A DNA stretch of 64,000 nt from contig NC_057828.1 of the NCBI RefSeq assembly GCF_910594005.1, positions 5,344,235 through 5,408,234 of the forward strand. The letters run 5' to 3'. The DNA comes from Cervus elaphus (Eukaryota > Chordata > Mammalia > Artiodactyla > Cervidae). The position numbers and the translations under genes are program-made. The notes beneath the pieces are model-generated. The model saw only the letters and a list, made by a program, of their open reading frames with translations, did no database searches and was not told the origin of the DNA. Positions 1-11,373 of the stretch are shown piece after piece. The first letter of the stretch is position 1, and the number at the start of each line of letters is the position of its first letter.

Positions 1-130
1 CTATCCCTGGTTGGGGAACTACGATCCCACGTGCTGCAGGCAATTATTGAGCCTGCGTTCCACAACTAAAGAGAAGCCCACACATGGAAACAAAGAGCCT
101 GTGCCCAGCAATTAAGAGCCAATACAGCCA
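1..130 (+). repeat. CHR-type tRNA-Glu SINE, 3' part (cut by window edge)
   Basis: The window opens inside a cetartiodactyl CHR-type SINE: a 'ccctggttggggaac' box, then the CHR body ('gagcctg' and 'agaagccca' blocks) and an A-rich tail near 130. The 5' part lies outside the window. Confidence 0.7.
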
Positions 131-700
131 AATTTTTAAAAAGAGAGAGAGATTTGGAAGGTTAAGTTGATAAGATTTTCTAAGTATTTGAATATGGGAG
201 GTGAGAAAAGAGAGAAGTCTTCACTGATTTCCAGACTTCTGATTTCAGTAACTGGGTGGATGGTGAGTGGCACCATGCACTAAGACAAAGACTTCAGGAG
301 GAAGAATAGATGTTAGAGACAAGAAGATGATTTCAGTTTTTGTTTGGAATTTAAAGTGCCTCTGTAACATCTAATCAAAGATTCCTAAAGCCAATTAGAG
401 AGAGATCTGGGTCAGAGATACAGATCTCAGAGTCACCACATCTAATTAATTCATAGTCAAAGCCAAGGAAATGAATGAAATAACCTCTGGAGACAATGCA
501 GAGTGAGAAAAGATGGGAGTTGAGGACTGAATCCTACGGAATATCAACAACTAAATGAGAGAGAAGAAACCTACAAAGGAGCTAGAAAACAGGTAGCCAG
601 AGAATTTGGAAGGAAATTGAGATAAGATTTTTCCCTGTAAACCAGGGCAGGAGGAGTTTAAAGAAAGATAAAATGGTGACTGAGGCCAAATGATTGCATA
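131..700. other. Intergenic, no gene seen
   Basis: AT-rich sequence without a credible ORF. Parts around 500-620 resemble an old, diverged mammalian interspersed repeat that I cannot name with confidence. I see no regulatory motif worth calling. Confidence 0.5.
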
Positions 701-714
701 ATGATTAGGAGTTG

Positions 715-835
715 GACAGATTCAGGTATAAATCCTAGCTTTGCCAATTACCAGCAATGACACCTTGGACACACACCAAACTTTATAAGCGTTTGCAAAA
801 AAAGATGAATAATATTACTTACCTAATAGAGTCAT
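715..835 (-). repeat. MIR SINE, left segment (interrupted)
   Basis: The text runs through the antisense MIR core ('aaatcctagctttgcca', then 'cttacctaatag'), stops at about 840 where a BovB begins, and resumes at about 5590 with 'gattaaattcgataatg'. It is the outermost host of the nested insertions at 840-5595. Strand is given relative to the usual MIR consensus and is tentative. Confidence 0.6.
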
Positions 836-844
836 TTGTTTTTG

Positions 845-2037
845 TTGTTCAGGTACTTATTCATGTCCAACTCTTTGCGACCCCATGGACTGCGGCACAC
901 CAGGTTTCCATGTCCTTCACCATCACCCGGAGTTTGTTCAAACTCATGTTCATTGAGTCGGTGATTCCATCCAACCATTTCATCTCCTGTCATCCCCTTC
1001 TCCTCCTGCCGTCAATCTTTCCCAGCATCAGGGTCTTTTCCAATGAGTCAGTTCTTCCCATCAGGTGGCCAAAGTACTGGAGTTTCAGCTTCAGCATCAG
1101 TCCTTCCAATGAATATTCAGGGTTGATTTCCTTTAGAATTGAGTAGTTTGATCTCCTTGCAGTCCAAGGGACTCTGAAGGGTCTTCTCCAACAAAACAGT
1201 TTGAAAGCATCAATTCTTCAGTGCTCAGTCTTCTTTATGGTCCAACTCTCACATCTATATTTGACTATTGGAAAAACCATAGCATTGACTAAGATGGACC
1301 TTTGTTGGCAAAGCAAAGTCTCTGCTTTCTAATACACTGTCTAGGTTTGTCATAGCTTTTCTTCCAAGGAGCAAGCCTCTTTTAATTTCATGGCTGCAGT
1401 CACTGTCCACAGTCATTTTGGAGCCCAAGAAAATAAAGTCTGTCACTGTTTCCATTGTTTCCCCATCTATTTGCCATGAAGTGATGGAACTGGATGCCAT
1501 GATGTTAGTTTTCTGAATGTTGAGTTTTAAGCTAGCTTTTCCACTCTCCTCTTTCACCTTCATCAAGAGGCGAGTGCCTTTTCACTTTCTGCCATTAGGG
1601 TGGTGTCATCTGCATATCTGACGTTATTGATATTTCTCCCTGCAATCTTGATTTCAGCTTGTGCTTCATCCAACCTGGCATTTCACATGATGTACTCTGC
1701 ATATAAGTTATATAAGCAGAATGACCACATACAGCCTTGATGTACTCCTTTTCCAATTTTAAACCAGTCCATTGTTCTATGTCTGGTTCTGACTGTTGAT
1801 TCCTGACCTGCATACAGGTTTCTCAAGAGGCAGGTCAGGTGGTGTGGTATTCCTGTATCTTTAAGAATTTTCCAGTTTGTTGTGATCCACACAGTCAAAG
1901 GCTTTGGTCAATGAAATTGAAGTAGATGTTTTTCTGGAATTCTCTTGTTTTTTCTATAATCAAATCTTGCTTCCTCTAGAATATAAATATTGCTTTTTCT
2001 ATAAACAGATGTTGGCAGTTTGATCTCTGGATCCTCT
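845..2037 (-). mobile_element. BovB LINE (RTE clade), antisense, 3' segment
   Basis: Reverse complement of the BovB 3' end and the C-terminal half of its reverse-transcriptase ORF. Minus-strand ORF fragments at 1255-1566 and 1683-1898 carry BovB-like stretches such as 'KASLKLNIQKTNIMAS'. Several stops and frameshifts, so it is dead. The element stops at a CTCT motif (2034-2037) where an LTR is inserted and resumes at 4468. Confidence 0.9.
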
Positions 2038-2170
2038 TGAAAGGTTGTTTCTGAATCACGCAAAGACGCTGGGGTTCTTGGCCTCCGGAGGAGAATAATT
2101 CAATCCGGGGTCAGAGACGAGGCTGGATTGCTCAGAGCTTTTGTGCAGTAAAGTTTTATTAAAGTATAAA
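2038..2170 (+). mobile_element. Ruminant ERV solo LTR, first segment
   Basis: Starts with TG at 2038 directly after CTCT (2034-2037). It contains a polyadenylation-like AT-rich stretch near 2150-2165. A sense BovB interrupts it at about 2171, and the LTR resumes after 4010. The far end is CA at 4466-4467, followed by CTCT (4468-4471), so a 4-bp target duplication flanks the whole LTR. No internal retroviral genes are present. The strand is tentative. Confidence 0.7.
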
Positions 2171-4010
2171 ATATAAATTCTCCATCTGAATGCAGAGTTC
2201 CAAAGAATGGTCAGGAGAGATGAGAAAGCCTTCCTCAGTGATCACTGCAAAGAAATAGAGGAAAACAACAGAATGGGAAAGACTAGAGATCTCTTCAAGA
2301 AAATTAGAGATATCAAGAGAACATTTCATGCAAAGATGGGTTCGATAAAGGACAGAAATGGTATGGACCTAACAGAAGCGGAAGATGTTAAAAAGAGGTG
2401 GCAAGAATACACAGAAGAACTGTACAAAAAAGATCTCCATGACCCAGATAATCACAATGGTGTGATCACTCACCTAGAGCCAGACATCCTGGAATGTGAA
2501 GTCAAGTGGGCCTTAGAAAGCATCACTATGAACAAAGCTAGCGGAGGTGATGGAATTCCAGTTGAGCTATTTCAAATCCTGAAAGATGATGCTGTGAAAG
2601 TGCTGCACTCAATATGCCAGCAAATTTGGAAAACTCAGCAGTGGCCACAAGACTGGAAAAGATCAGTTTTCATCCCAGTCCCTAAGAAAGGCAATCCCAA
2701 AGAATGCTCAAGCTACTGCACAATTGCACTCATCTCACACGCTAGTAAGGTAATGCTCAAAATTCTCCAAGCCAGGCTTCAGCAATACATGAACCGAGAA
2801 CTTCCAGATGTTCAAACTGGTTTTAGAAAAGGCAGAGGAACCAGAGATCAAATTGCCAATATCCACTGGATCATCGAAATAGCAAGAGAGTTGCAGAAAA
2901 ACATCTATTTCTGCTTTATTGACTATGCCAAAACCTTTGACTGTGTGGATCACAATAAACTGTGGAAAATTCTGAAGGAGATGGGAATACCAGACCACCT
3001 GACCTGCTTCTTGAGAAACCTGTAGGCAGATCAGGAAGAAACAGTTAGAACTGGATGTGGAACAACAGACTGGTTCCAAATAGGAAAAGGAGTACGTCAA
3101 GGCTGTATATTGTCACCCTGCTTATTTAACTTATATGCAGAGTACATCATGAGAAACACTGGGCTGGAAGAAGCACAAGCTGGAATCAAGATTGCCGGGA
3201 GAAATATCAATCACCTCAGATATGCAGATGACACCACCCTTATGGCAGAAAGTGAAGAGGAACTAAAAAGCCTCTTGAAAGTGAAAGAGGAGAGTGAAAA
3301 AGTTGGCCTAAAGCTCAACATTCAGAAAACTAAGATCATGGCATCTGGTCCCATCACCTCACGGGAAATAGATGGGGAGACAGTGGAAACAGTGTCAGAC
3401 TTTATTTTTTGGGGCTCCAAAATCACTGCAGATGGTGACTGCAGCCATGAAATTAAAAGATGCTTACTCCTTGGATGGAAAGTTATGACCAACCTAGATA
3501 GCATATTAAAAAGCAGAGACATTACTTTGCCAACAGAGGTCCGTCTGGTCAAGGTTATGGTTTTTCCAGTGGTCATGTATGGATGTGAGAGTTGGACTGT
3601 GAAGAAAGCTGAGAGCCGAAAAATTGATGCTTTTGAACTGTGGTGTTGGAGAAGACTCTTGAGAGTCCCTTGGACTGCAAAGAGATCCAACCAGTCCATC
3701 CTAAAGGAGATCAGTCCTGGGTGTTCATTGGAAGGACTGATGCTGTAGCTGAAACTCCAATACTTTGGCCACCTCATGGGAAGATTTGACTCGTTGGAAA
3801 AAACCCTGATGCTGGGAGGGATTGGGGGCAGGAGGAGAAGGGGACGACAGAGGATGAGATGGCTGGATGGCATCACCGACTCGATGGGCATGAGTTTGAG
3901 CAGACTCTGGGAGTTTGTGATGGACAGGGAGGCCTGGAGTGCTGCGATTCATGGGGTCACAAAGAGTCGGACATGACTGCGCGACTGAAGTGAAGTGAAG
4001 TGAAGTGAAA
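2171..4010 (+). mobile_element. BovB LINE (RTE clade), 5'-truncated, sense
   Basis: A 1.8-kb 3' portion of a BovB non-LTR retrotransposon. It lacks the 5' endonuclease region, keeps the reverse-transcriptase domain, and ends in the tandem 'gaagt' tail (3987-4008). Copies of 'aaagtataaa' at 2161-2170 and again just after the tail (about 4008-4017) fit a target-site duplication within the host LTR. The closest match is the family consensus, so it is a fairly young copy. Confidence 0.92.
2207..3976 (+). pseudogene. BovB reverse transcriptase remnant
   Basis: One reading frame spans about 590 codons and is broken only by two in-frame TAG codons (3023-3025 and 3746-3748), with no frameshift. Visible features are the RT palm motif with Asp ('FIDYAKTFDCVDH'), the 'SPCLFNLYAEYIM' motif and the catalytic 'YADDTTL' box, then a C-terminal 'CWRRLLRVPWT' block. 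The N-terminal apurinic-like endonuclease is missing through 5' truncation. It is a dead transposon gene, not a host gene. Confidence 0.9.
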
Positions 4011-4467
4011 GTATAAAGGAGATAGAGAAACCTTCTGACATAGGCATCAGAAGGGGGTAGAAAGAGTACCCACTTGCTAGTGTTAGCAATGGAGTTATAT
4101 ACTCTCCGATGAATCGAAAGAGTGTCCTGAGGTTGTAAAGACCTCACCAGACCTACTCTCTTAATTTACATTTTAAGATAACAGAGTTGGCCAGAAGGTT
4201 TAATCCAAAGACTGTCCTCAGGCAGGATACATCCTTATAAAGACCAGACCTACTTCCATAACTTATGTTTTAAGATAACAAAATTAGCCAGAAGGTTTAA
4301 TCCAAAGACTGTCCTCAGGCAGAATACATTATTGTTATACAATCCTAAGGAATGTAGAGGAAAAAAAGTAAAAATTTGTCCTTTCTTCCTCCCTGGATAT
4401 TCCAGACCTCTCTCTCCTTGGGGACCCCTAGACTTCTTATCAACCTGCCTAGGAAATGACTCTCTCA
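4011..4467 (+). mobile_element. Ruminant ERV solo LTR, second segment
   Basis: Continuation of the LTR begun at 2038. It contains a tandem repeat of about 97 bp (4146-4242 and 4243-4330), sharing 'ccagaaggtttaatccaaag', and ends in CA before the CTCT duplication. Confidence 0.7.
4146..4330 (+). repeat. 97-bp tandem duplication within the LTR
   Basis: Two diverged copies start with 'accagacct' at 4146 and 4243 and share a long central block through 'gactgtcctcaggcag'. Confidence 0.8.
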
Positions 4468-5597
4468 CTCTGCCTCTTCTAGATCCAGCTTGTACATCTG
4501 GAAGTTCTTAGTTCACATACTGTTGAAGCCTATCTTGAAGTATTTTGAGTATGACTTTACCAGAGTGTGAAATGAGTGCAACTGTGCGATAGTTTTAAAT
4601 TCTTTGACATTGCCCTTCTTTGGGATTGGAATCAAAACTGACTTTTTCCAGTCCTGTGGCCACTGTTGAGTTTTCCAGATTTGCTGACATATTGAGTGCA
4701 GTGCTTTAAAGGATTTCCAATAGCTCAGTTGGAATTCCATCACCTCCACTAGCTTTGTAGTGATTCGTCTTAAGGCCCACTTGACTTCACATTCCAGGAT
4801 GTCTCATTCTGTACAACCACTATTGTGGCTATCCAAGTCATTAATACCTTTTGTATGGTTGTTCTGTGTATTCTTGCCACCTCTTCTTAATATCTCCTGC
4901 TTCTGTTAGGTCCATACCATTTCTGCCTTTATTGTGCCCATCTTTGCATGTTCCCTTGGTATGTCTAATTTTCTTGAAGAAATCTCTAGTCTTTCCCATT
5001 CTATTGTTTTCCTCTATTTCTTTGCATTGATCACTGAGGAAGGCTTTCTTGTCTCTCCTTGCTATTCTTTGGAACTCTGCATTCAAATGGGCATATCTTT
5101 CCTCTTTTCCTTTGCCTTTCACTTCTCCTCTTTTCTCAGCTATTTGTAAGGCCTCCTCAAATAACCTTTTTTTTTTTTTGCATTTCTTTTTCTTGGGGAT
5201 GGTTTTGATCACTGCCTCCTGTACAATGTCACGAATCTCCATCCATAGTTCTTCAGGCACTCTATCAGATCTAATCCCTTCAATCTATTTGTCACTTCCA
5301 CTGTATAATCATAAGGAATTTGATTTAAGTCATACCTGAATGGCCTAAAGATTTTCCCTATTTTCTTCTATTTAAGTCTGAATTTGGCAATAAAGAGTTC
5401 ATGATCTGAGCCACAGTCAGCTCCTGGTCTTGTTTTTGCTGACTGTATAGAACTTCTCTATCTTTGGCTGCAAAGAATTTAATCAATATGATTTCAGTAT
5501 TGGCCATGTGGTGATGTCCATGTGTAGAGCTGTCTCTTGTGTTGTTGGAAGTGGGTGTTTGCTATAACCAGTGTGTTCTCTTGGCAAAACTTTGTGA
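4468..5597 (-). mobile_element. BovB LINE, antisense, 5' segment
   Basis: Resumes the BovB interrupted at 2037. Minus-strand ORF pieces at 4513-4749 and 4841-5260 match the region upstream of, and the beginning of, the RT domain. Element sequence runs to about 5597, where MIR text resumes. Frameshifts make it non-functional. Confidence 0.88.
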
Positions 5598-5670
5598 TTA
5601 AATTCGATAATGTATATAAAACTGTCAGTACAGTGTCTGACATATAATAAGCTATCATTAAATGCTGATT
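5595..5670 (-). repeat. MIR SINE, right segment
   Basis: Continues the MIR left at about 840, with the typical 'acagtgtctgacatataataagc' type core (here 5632-5654). Together with 715-835 it shows the BovB landed inside a MIR. Confidence 0.6.
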
Positions 5671-5955
5671 TCTAATAAGAAGAAAAACACACACTGAAAG
5701 AAATTCATTCAATTTAAAACTAATGACCCTATCACAGTAATTTCAGAGAAGCCATGCAGATATAAATCCAAATTAAGTATACTGAAGAGTATATGAGAGG
5801 AGAAAAAGGAGTCAAGGAATTCAGTATTGCAGATAAAATGATAAAACAGGTGTGCCAGAGGAAAGCAAGGAATTGAGCATAATGTTCCCTTACACCCCCA
5901 CCCCAGCCTTTTCAGAAAATAGAACGTGTATATTATTAGGCTTTATTATTAGGGG
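5671..5955. other. Intergenic, nothing recognised
   Basis: AT-rich spacer without ORF or motif that I can support. Confidence 0.5.
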
Positions 5956-5957
5956 GA

Positions 5958-6066
5958 CAACTTGCTCTTGTTGTTTAGTTGCCAACTCTTTTCCAACCCC
6001 ATGGCTGCCTGTGGCCCACCAAGCTCCTCTATCCATGGGAGTTTCCAGGCAACAGTACTGGAGGGG
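5958..6066 (-). repeat. Bov-A/Bov-tA SINE fragment, antisense
   Basis: Antisense BovB-derived Bov-A unit: degenerate 'gtttagttgcc', 'aaccccatgg', 'tccatggga' and 'caacagtactgga' blocks. Confidence 0.75.
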
Positions 6067-6979
6067 AACAACTTAGAGAGGAACCAATTAAAAATATAAG
6101 ACATAACTTGGGTTGGAAAAATTAATATTGTTAAATGGCCATTCTGCCAAAGGCAATCTACAGATTAAGTGAGATCCCTGTCAAATTTCCCTTGACATTT
6201 TTCACAGAACTAGAACCAATAATCCTAAAATTTATACGGAACCAAGAAACACCCAGAAGTTGCCAAAGCAATCCTGAAGAAGAAGAACAAAACTGGAGGC
6301 AGAAACCTCATAGACCTCAGACAACACTGCAGAGCGATGGTAATCAAAGCAGTGCAGTATTGACACAGAAACAGACATGTGGATTAAAGGAACAGGACAA
6401 GAGTCCAGAAACAAAGCCACACACCTATAGTCAAGTAATCTTCTACAGAGGAGGCAAGGGTATACACTGGAGAGAAGACAGTCTCTTCAGCAAGCGATGT
6501 TTGCAAAGTTGGACAGTTGCATGGAAATCAATGAAGTGGGAACATACCCTCATGCCATACACAAAAATAAACCCAAAATTTGTCTTGTAGGCTTAAAGAC
6601 TACAAGACAAGACATGATACCATAAAACTCCTAGAAGAGAGCATAGGCAAAACATTCTGACACAAATCATACCAATGTTTTCTTAGGTCAGTCTCCCAAG
6701 GAAAGAAATAAAAGCAAAAGGAAACAAATGGAAACTAATCAAACTTGCAAGTTTTTGCACAGCAAGGGAAACCATAAACAAAACAAAAGGACAACATACA
6801 GACTGGGAGAAAATATTTGCAAATGATGCAAGTGATAACGGCTTAATTCCCAAAACATACAAACAACTCATACAACTCAATAACAAAAAAAGCTAACAAC
6901 CCAATTGAAAAGTGTGCTGAAGACCAAAACAGACATTTACCCAAAGAAGACATACAAACGACCAATAGGCCCATTACTA

Positions 6980-7192
6980 CCTGCTGCGTCACTTCAGTCA
7001 TGTCCGACTCTTTGCAGCCCTAGGGGCTGTAGCCTGCCAGGCTCCCCTGTCCATGGGATTCTCCAGGCAAGAATACCAGAGTGAGTTGCCACGCCCTTCT
7101 CCAAGGGACCTTCCCAACCCAGGGGTTGAACCCACATCTCTTAAGTCTCTGGCATTGGTAGGTGGGTTCTTTACCACTAGGGCCATCTAGAA
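6980..7192 (-). repeat. Bov-tA SINE, antisense
   Basis: Full Bov-tA in reverse: 'catgtccgactctttgcag', 'tccatgggattctccaggc' and the tRNA-derived head 'ttctttaccactagggcca' at the right end. Confidence 0.85.
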
Positions 7193-7334
7193 AGCAAGAG
7201 GCACATTAGAAGATACTTAACATCTCTAATTACTGGAGAAATGCAAATCAAAATTACAGTGATTCAGAAATTACAGTCAGACCATATCACACTGGTCAGA
7301 ATGGCTATCATTAAAAAGTCCACAAATAACCAAT

Positions 7335-7523
7335 GCTGGTGAAAGTGAAGTCGCTCAGTCGTGTCCGACTCTTTGCAACCCCATGGACGATAGCCTACCA
7401 GGCTCCGAGGTCCGTGGGATTTTCTAGGCAAGAATACTGGAGTGGGCTGCCATTTCCTTCTCCAGGGGATCTTTCCAACCCAGGGATCAAACCCGGGTCT
7501 CCTGCATGGCAGACAGACGCTTG
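7335..7523 (-). repeat. Bov-tA/Bov-A SINE, antisense, truncated head
   Basis: 'tcgctcagtcgtgtccgact' through 'cctgcatggcagacagacgc'. The terminal part of the tRNA head is missing. Inserted in the L1 3' UTR. Confidence 0.85.
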
Positions 7524-7579
7524 TGGAGAAAAGGGAACTCTTCTACACTGTTGGTGGAAATTTAAGTTGCAGCCACTAT

Positions 7580-7693
7580 TCATGTCAATGTATGACAAAA
7601 ACCACTACAATATTGTAAAGTAATTAGCCTCCAACTAATAAAAATAAATGAAAAAATAAAGAAAAACAATAGAAAAAAAAAACTAAAAAAACC
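7580..7693 (+). mobile_element. 5'-truncated L1 3' end inserted in older L1
   Basis: Only the last part of a ruminant L1 3' UTR ('tcatgtcaatgtatgacaa', 'gcctccaactaataaaaat') plus an A-rich tail. It is flanked by a perfect 17-bp target duplication, taagttgcagccactat, at 7563-7579 and 7694-7710. Confidence 0.9.
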
Positions 7694-7909
7694 TAAGTTG
7701 CAGCCACTATGGAAAACAGCATGCAGATTCCTTAAAAAACTCAAAATAGAATTGCCATATGATGCAGCAACCCCACTGCTGGGCATATATCTGGAGAAAA
7801 CTATAATTTGAAAAAATACATGGACCCCAATGTTCATAGCAGCACTATTTACAATAGCCATGACATGGAAACATCTTAAATGTCCTTTGACAGACTAGTG
7901 GATCAAAAA

Positions 7910-7913
<4 letters not shown>

Positions 7914-7942
<29 letters not shown>
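7914..7942 (+). repeat. (TG)n microsatellite
   Basis: Uninterrupted TG run of about 14 units within the L1 3' UTR. Confidence 0.95.
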
Positions 7943-7944
<2 letters not shown>

Positions 7945-8429
7945 GGAATACTACTCAACCCTAAAAAAGAATGAAATAATACCATTTGCAGCAACATGGA
8001 TGAAACTAGAGATTATCACACTGAAGTGAAACAAGTGACAAAAAGAAAGACAAATACCGTATGATATCACTCATATATGGAATCTAAAATACGACACAAA
8101 TGAAATTATCTATGAAATAGAAACAAACTCACCGACTTAAAAAACAAACTTACAGTTACCAAAGAGAAAAGAGGATGGAGGAGGGATAAATTAGCAATTT
8201 CAGATTAGCAGATACAGACTACTATGTATAAAATAGGTAAACAACAAGGTCCTACTGCCAGCACAGGGAACTATATTCAATATCCTATAATAAACTGTAA
8301 TGGAAAATAACATGAAAAAGGGCATGTGTGTATATGTACAAGTGAACTCTTTGTTGTACTCTAGAAATGAAAAACAATGCTGTAAATCGACTATAGTTCA
8401 ATAATTTTTTTTTAAATACAAGAGACAAG

Positions 8430-9262
8430 AGGTGGTCATGGGTAAGATCAATATGGGACCACTCCTTGATACTCCCATTGACTCTTACTGCCATTACTCC
8501 CGCTGAGCATCACCATTAGTTTAGGCTTTATGAAACACAAATCTGCAAATATCACATCCTCTGCTTTGTTGTCCCTGTTTCAAAGCTATCAAGGAATTCC
8601 TGTGGTCCAAGGAATATTATTCAAATGTCTTCCCAACATTCAAGTCCTTCCATAAACTTGCTGTTTACAATGTTGTCTTTCCCTATAATCTGTAGACTTC
8701 CCCAGCTGAATTTCTCTCCTAGCTCCTTCAGGGATCCCCCTAACATTGTCTTCACTCACCTCTTGCTCTGTCCTAATTAAAGGTCAGCTATACCTCCTGA
8801 AAGTATTTCCTGGAACACTACACTTTTCAGTGATCCTCTCTTCCTTTCTAACTCTCCTAGAATTAGAGTGACAGGCCAGGCCATGAAGTGATTTTTTTGT
8901 TTGTTTCATTTTAAGTAGTGTAATCAGAAGTTTTCACATAAAAATCTGAATTTCTGGCTACTTTTGAAAAATCAGGCCTTCTCTCCTGGCATGTTTGGAC
9001 TGGAGTTGAATGTAAAGTGGGCCCTTCAGCTAGGGTGTGCATTCTCAAGTTTTATTTTTATACCTGGCTCATCATTCTCATACACACTTGTGCCTGACTC
9101 ATGTAAGCATTTGAGTTTGTAAACCCAGATCTAAACTGTAGTCAGACACTTGGTGTACACTACATGGCAATTATTTATCTTTATATTTATCATGTCTCCA
9201 GGAAAAGTTCCACACGGAACTTTTATGCCTATTTGGCCCCCACAATGCCTAGCACAGCAACT
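8430..9262. other. Intergenic; L2-like fragment at about 8590-8860
   Basis: No gene. The segment 8590-8860 has the word order of an L2 LINE 3' end ('caagtccttccataaac', 'gtcagctatacctcctga'), strongly diverged. The rest is unclassified. Confidence 0.4.
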
Positions 9263-9278
9263 TAAATATAGAATATTT

Positions 9279-9549
9279 GCTGCTGCTGCTAAGTCGCTTC
9301 AGTTGTGTCCGACTCTGTGCAACCCCATACGTGGAAGCCCACTAGGCTCCCCTGTCCCTGGGATTCTCCAGGCAAGAACACTGGAGTGGGTTGCCATATC
9401 CTTCTCCAAGGTATGAAAGTGAAAAGTGAAAAGTTAAAGTAAAGTTACTCAGTCATGTCTGACTCTTAGCGACCTCATGGACTGCAGGCTCCTCCATCCA
9501 TGGGATTTTCCAGGCAAGACTACTGGAGTGGGGTGCCATCGCCTTCTCC
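9279..9549 (-). repeat. Bov-A2 dimeric SINE, antisense
   Basis: Two Bov-A units in tandem (9290-9410 and 9436-9549), preceded by the 'gctgctgctgct' end. Flanked by a 15-bp near-perfect duplication: aaatatagaatattt at 9264-9278 and aaacatagaatattt at 9550-9564. Confidence 0.92.
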
Positions 9550-9564
9550 AAACATAGAATATTT

Positions 9565-11364
9565 AGTATAAGATAAATGGGAATGAGAACCTAATTTGCC
9601 TTTTCTTAACTAAACCATCACCCAACAAAACTACAGTTATCCCATTCCAAAAATAAATTCCAAGGAAGAAATTCTGTACATGGAAACAAGAAAGCACTGG
9701 AAGTGAAGAGGGGAAGGCAGTCCTAGAAAGGTTGATTTCAGTGATACCGGCTCTGGTCTTGCAGCTACAGCAAGAAGTTTGAAATTTATCCATTGCAGTT
9801 AGCAGATATTTGTGACTCTTATTAAGGCTTCAGGCTAGGAGACTCTGTTAATTATTACTTCCTCACTCAGGTCAGGTGGTTGAGACTCAAAGGCAGGAAG
9901 AAAAAGAGCAAGGATGATGGATAGTGGTGATCAGAACTACTCATATGGTAGTTCCTCTCCCACTTTATCCTCTAATGTGGGAAGTACAAACAGAGGGCTA
10001 TTGCCAACTTGTAGAGCCTACAGAGTTGACTAGAGCTTCGGGGGAGGCACAGGCCAGGATTTGAATCCTGATTGTACGACGCCACAGTCAACACATCCTA
10101 ACACCATGCCAAGGAAGGAGGATTTACCATGAAGTTAACAAGCTTTAACCTTCAGGACCACTTCCTTGCACAACCCCTTTTCAAGGCTCTGGGCGAGGCC
10201 TTAGCAATGTGCTCATATGGTCATTATAAAATCCCATAAGTAAAGTATTCTCATAGCAATGATTAAGATCCCTGTATCCTTTCACTCAGGCTCTCTCCCC
10301 AGTACCTTCCCCCTGTTAGACATTTCTGGGATCTGCCAAGAGGAAGTCAAGTTGGGATACAAATATTTTGAGTTGTATTTATATGGAACACAGTCATTTT
10401 CACTTAGAGTCATTGCCACACACGTAAATGTAGAAATGGCTTTCAAGAATATATCTATTACCTGCTATGTAGACTCATTTGGCCCATAGTCGTAGGACCA
10501 GAGGTCACATCTTGATATAAGTGGCATGTAGATTGTGGAGGAGAGACAGGTTTAAAAGTTATGTAATCAGAAATTAATTTTTGAAAATTCTTCCAATCAT
10601 CATACGTGAAAAATTTTTAATGGAGGATTCAGTTATCACTGACGTGTGATACAATAGCAAGCATTCAAGATAATAAGGTCTGTCTCCTGTTATTCACACC
10701 CCACTCCCCTCCCACATTATGTCAGTGTTGATCAATAGAATACAGAAGAGGTGATGGCATGTCACTTCCAAGGTTAGGTCAGGAAACCCATTGCAGCTTA
10801 CACCTTCTGTCTTGGTCTCCTTCCTTCTCGCCTTCTTTCTCTGTCCCTCAGGAAGGAACCAGAAGCCCACAAGATGCGCTGCCTGGGGGAGAGGTCCACA
10901 TGGTGAGAAACTGAGGTCCCCTGCTAACAGTTACATGAGAGGACTTTGACATGGATCCTCTAGCCTCAATCAGGTCTTCAGATGACTTGTGGAGATGGGC
11001 GACACATCACTCACCACTTTGTGAGGGAACCTGAGCCAGAGCCATCCAGCTAAACTGCTCCTGAGCTCCTGACCCACAGAAGCCATGGGGTGAGAAGTGT
11101 TTGTTGTTTTAAGTCAGTAAATTTAGGGATAACATATACAGCAATAGATAACTAATATATCTACCAAAAATGATTGTTCTCTTTTGGCCAAGAATATATT
11201 AAATAATTCAATATTAACTCTACAAAGTTTTAGTGCTTATATATGTAAGAAACTTGGTAGAAGTTTCCCTAAATTTGACAGCAATCTAAAATTGTCACCA
11301 ATTTTACCAGTAAGTTGTGAAACAGACTTTTCTAAACTATCATGGGTAAAACTATTTTTATTAA
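9565..11364. other. Intergenic, no gene seen
   Basis: About 1.8 kb without a supported gene or a recognisable young repeat. A short ORF at 10259-10489 has no visible domain and no splice context. I could not find LAX1, the expected upstream neighbour in mammals. Confidence 0.5.
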
Positions 11365-11373
11365 AAATGCCAG

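Larger units (their letters stand above)
6110..8415 (+). mobile_element. L1 LINE 3' part, sense, with later insertions
   Basis: Diverged L1 ORF2 3' end (6135-6590 and on) and 3' UTR in sense orientation, ending in an A/T-rich tail near 8415. Two Bov-type SINEs (about 6980-7192 and 7335-7523), a short L1 3' end (7580-7693) and a TG microsatellite (7914-7942) lie inside it. Confidence 0.8.

Noticed and set aside
2207..3748. Reverse-transcriptase ORFs as host or retroviral genes
   Set aside because: They match BovB (RTE-type LINE) in content, 3' tail and target duplication; no retroviral internal genes are present.
4146..4330. Direct repeats as a CRISPR or satellite array
   Set aside because: Only two copies, eukaryotic LTR context; a simple tandem duplication.
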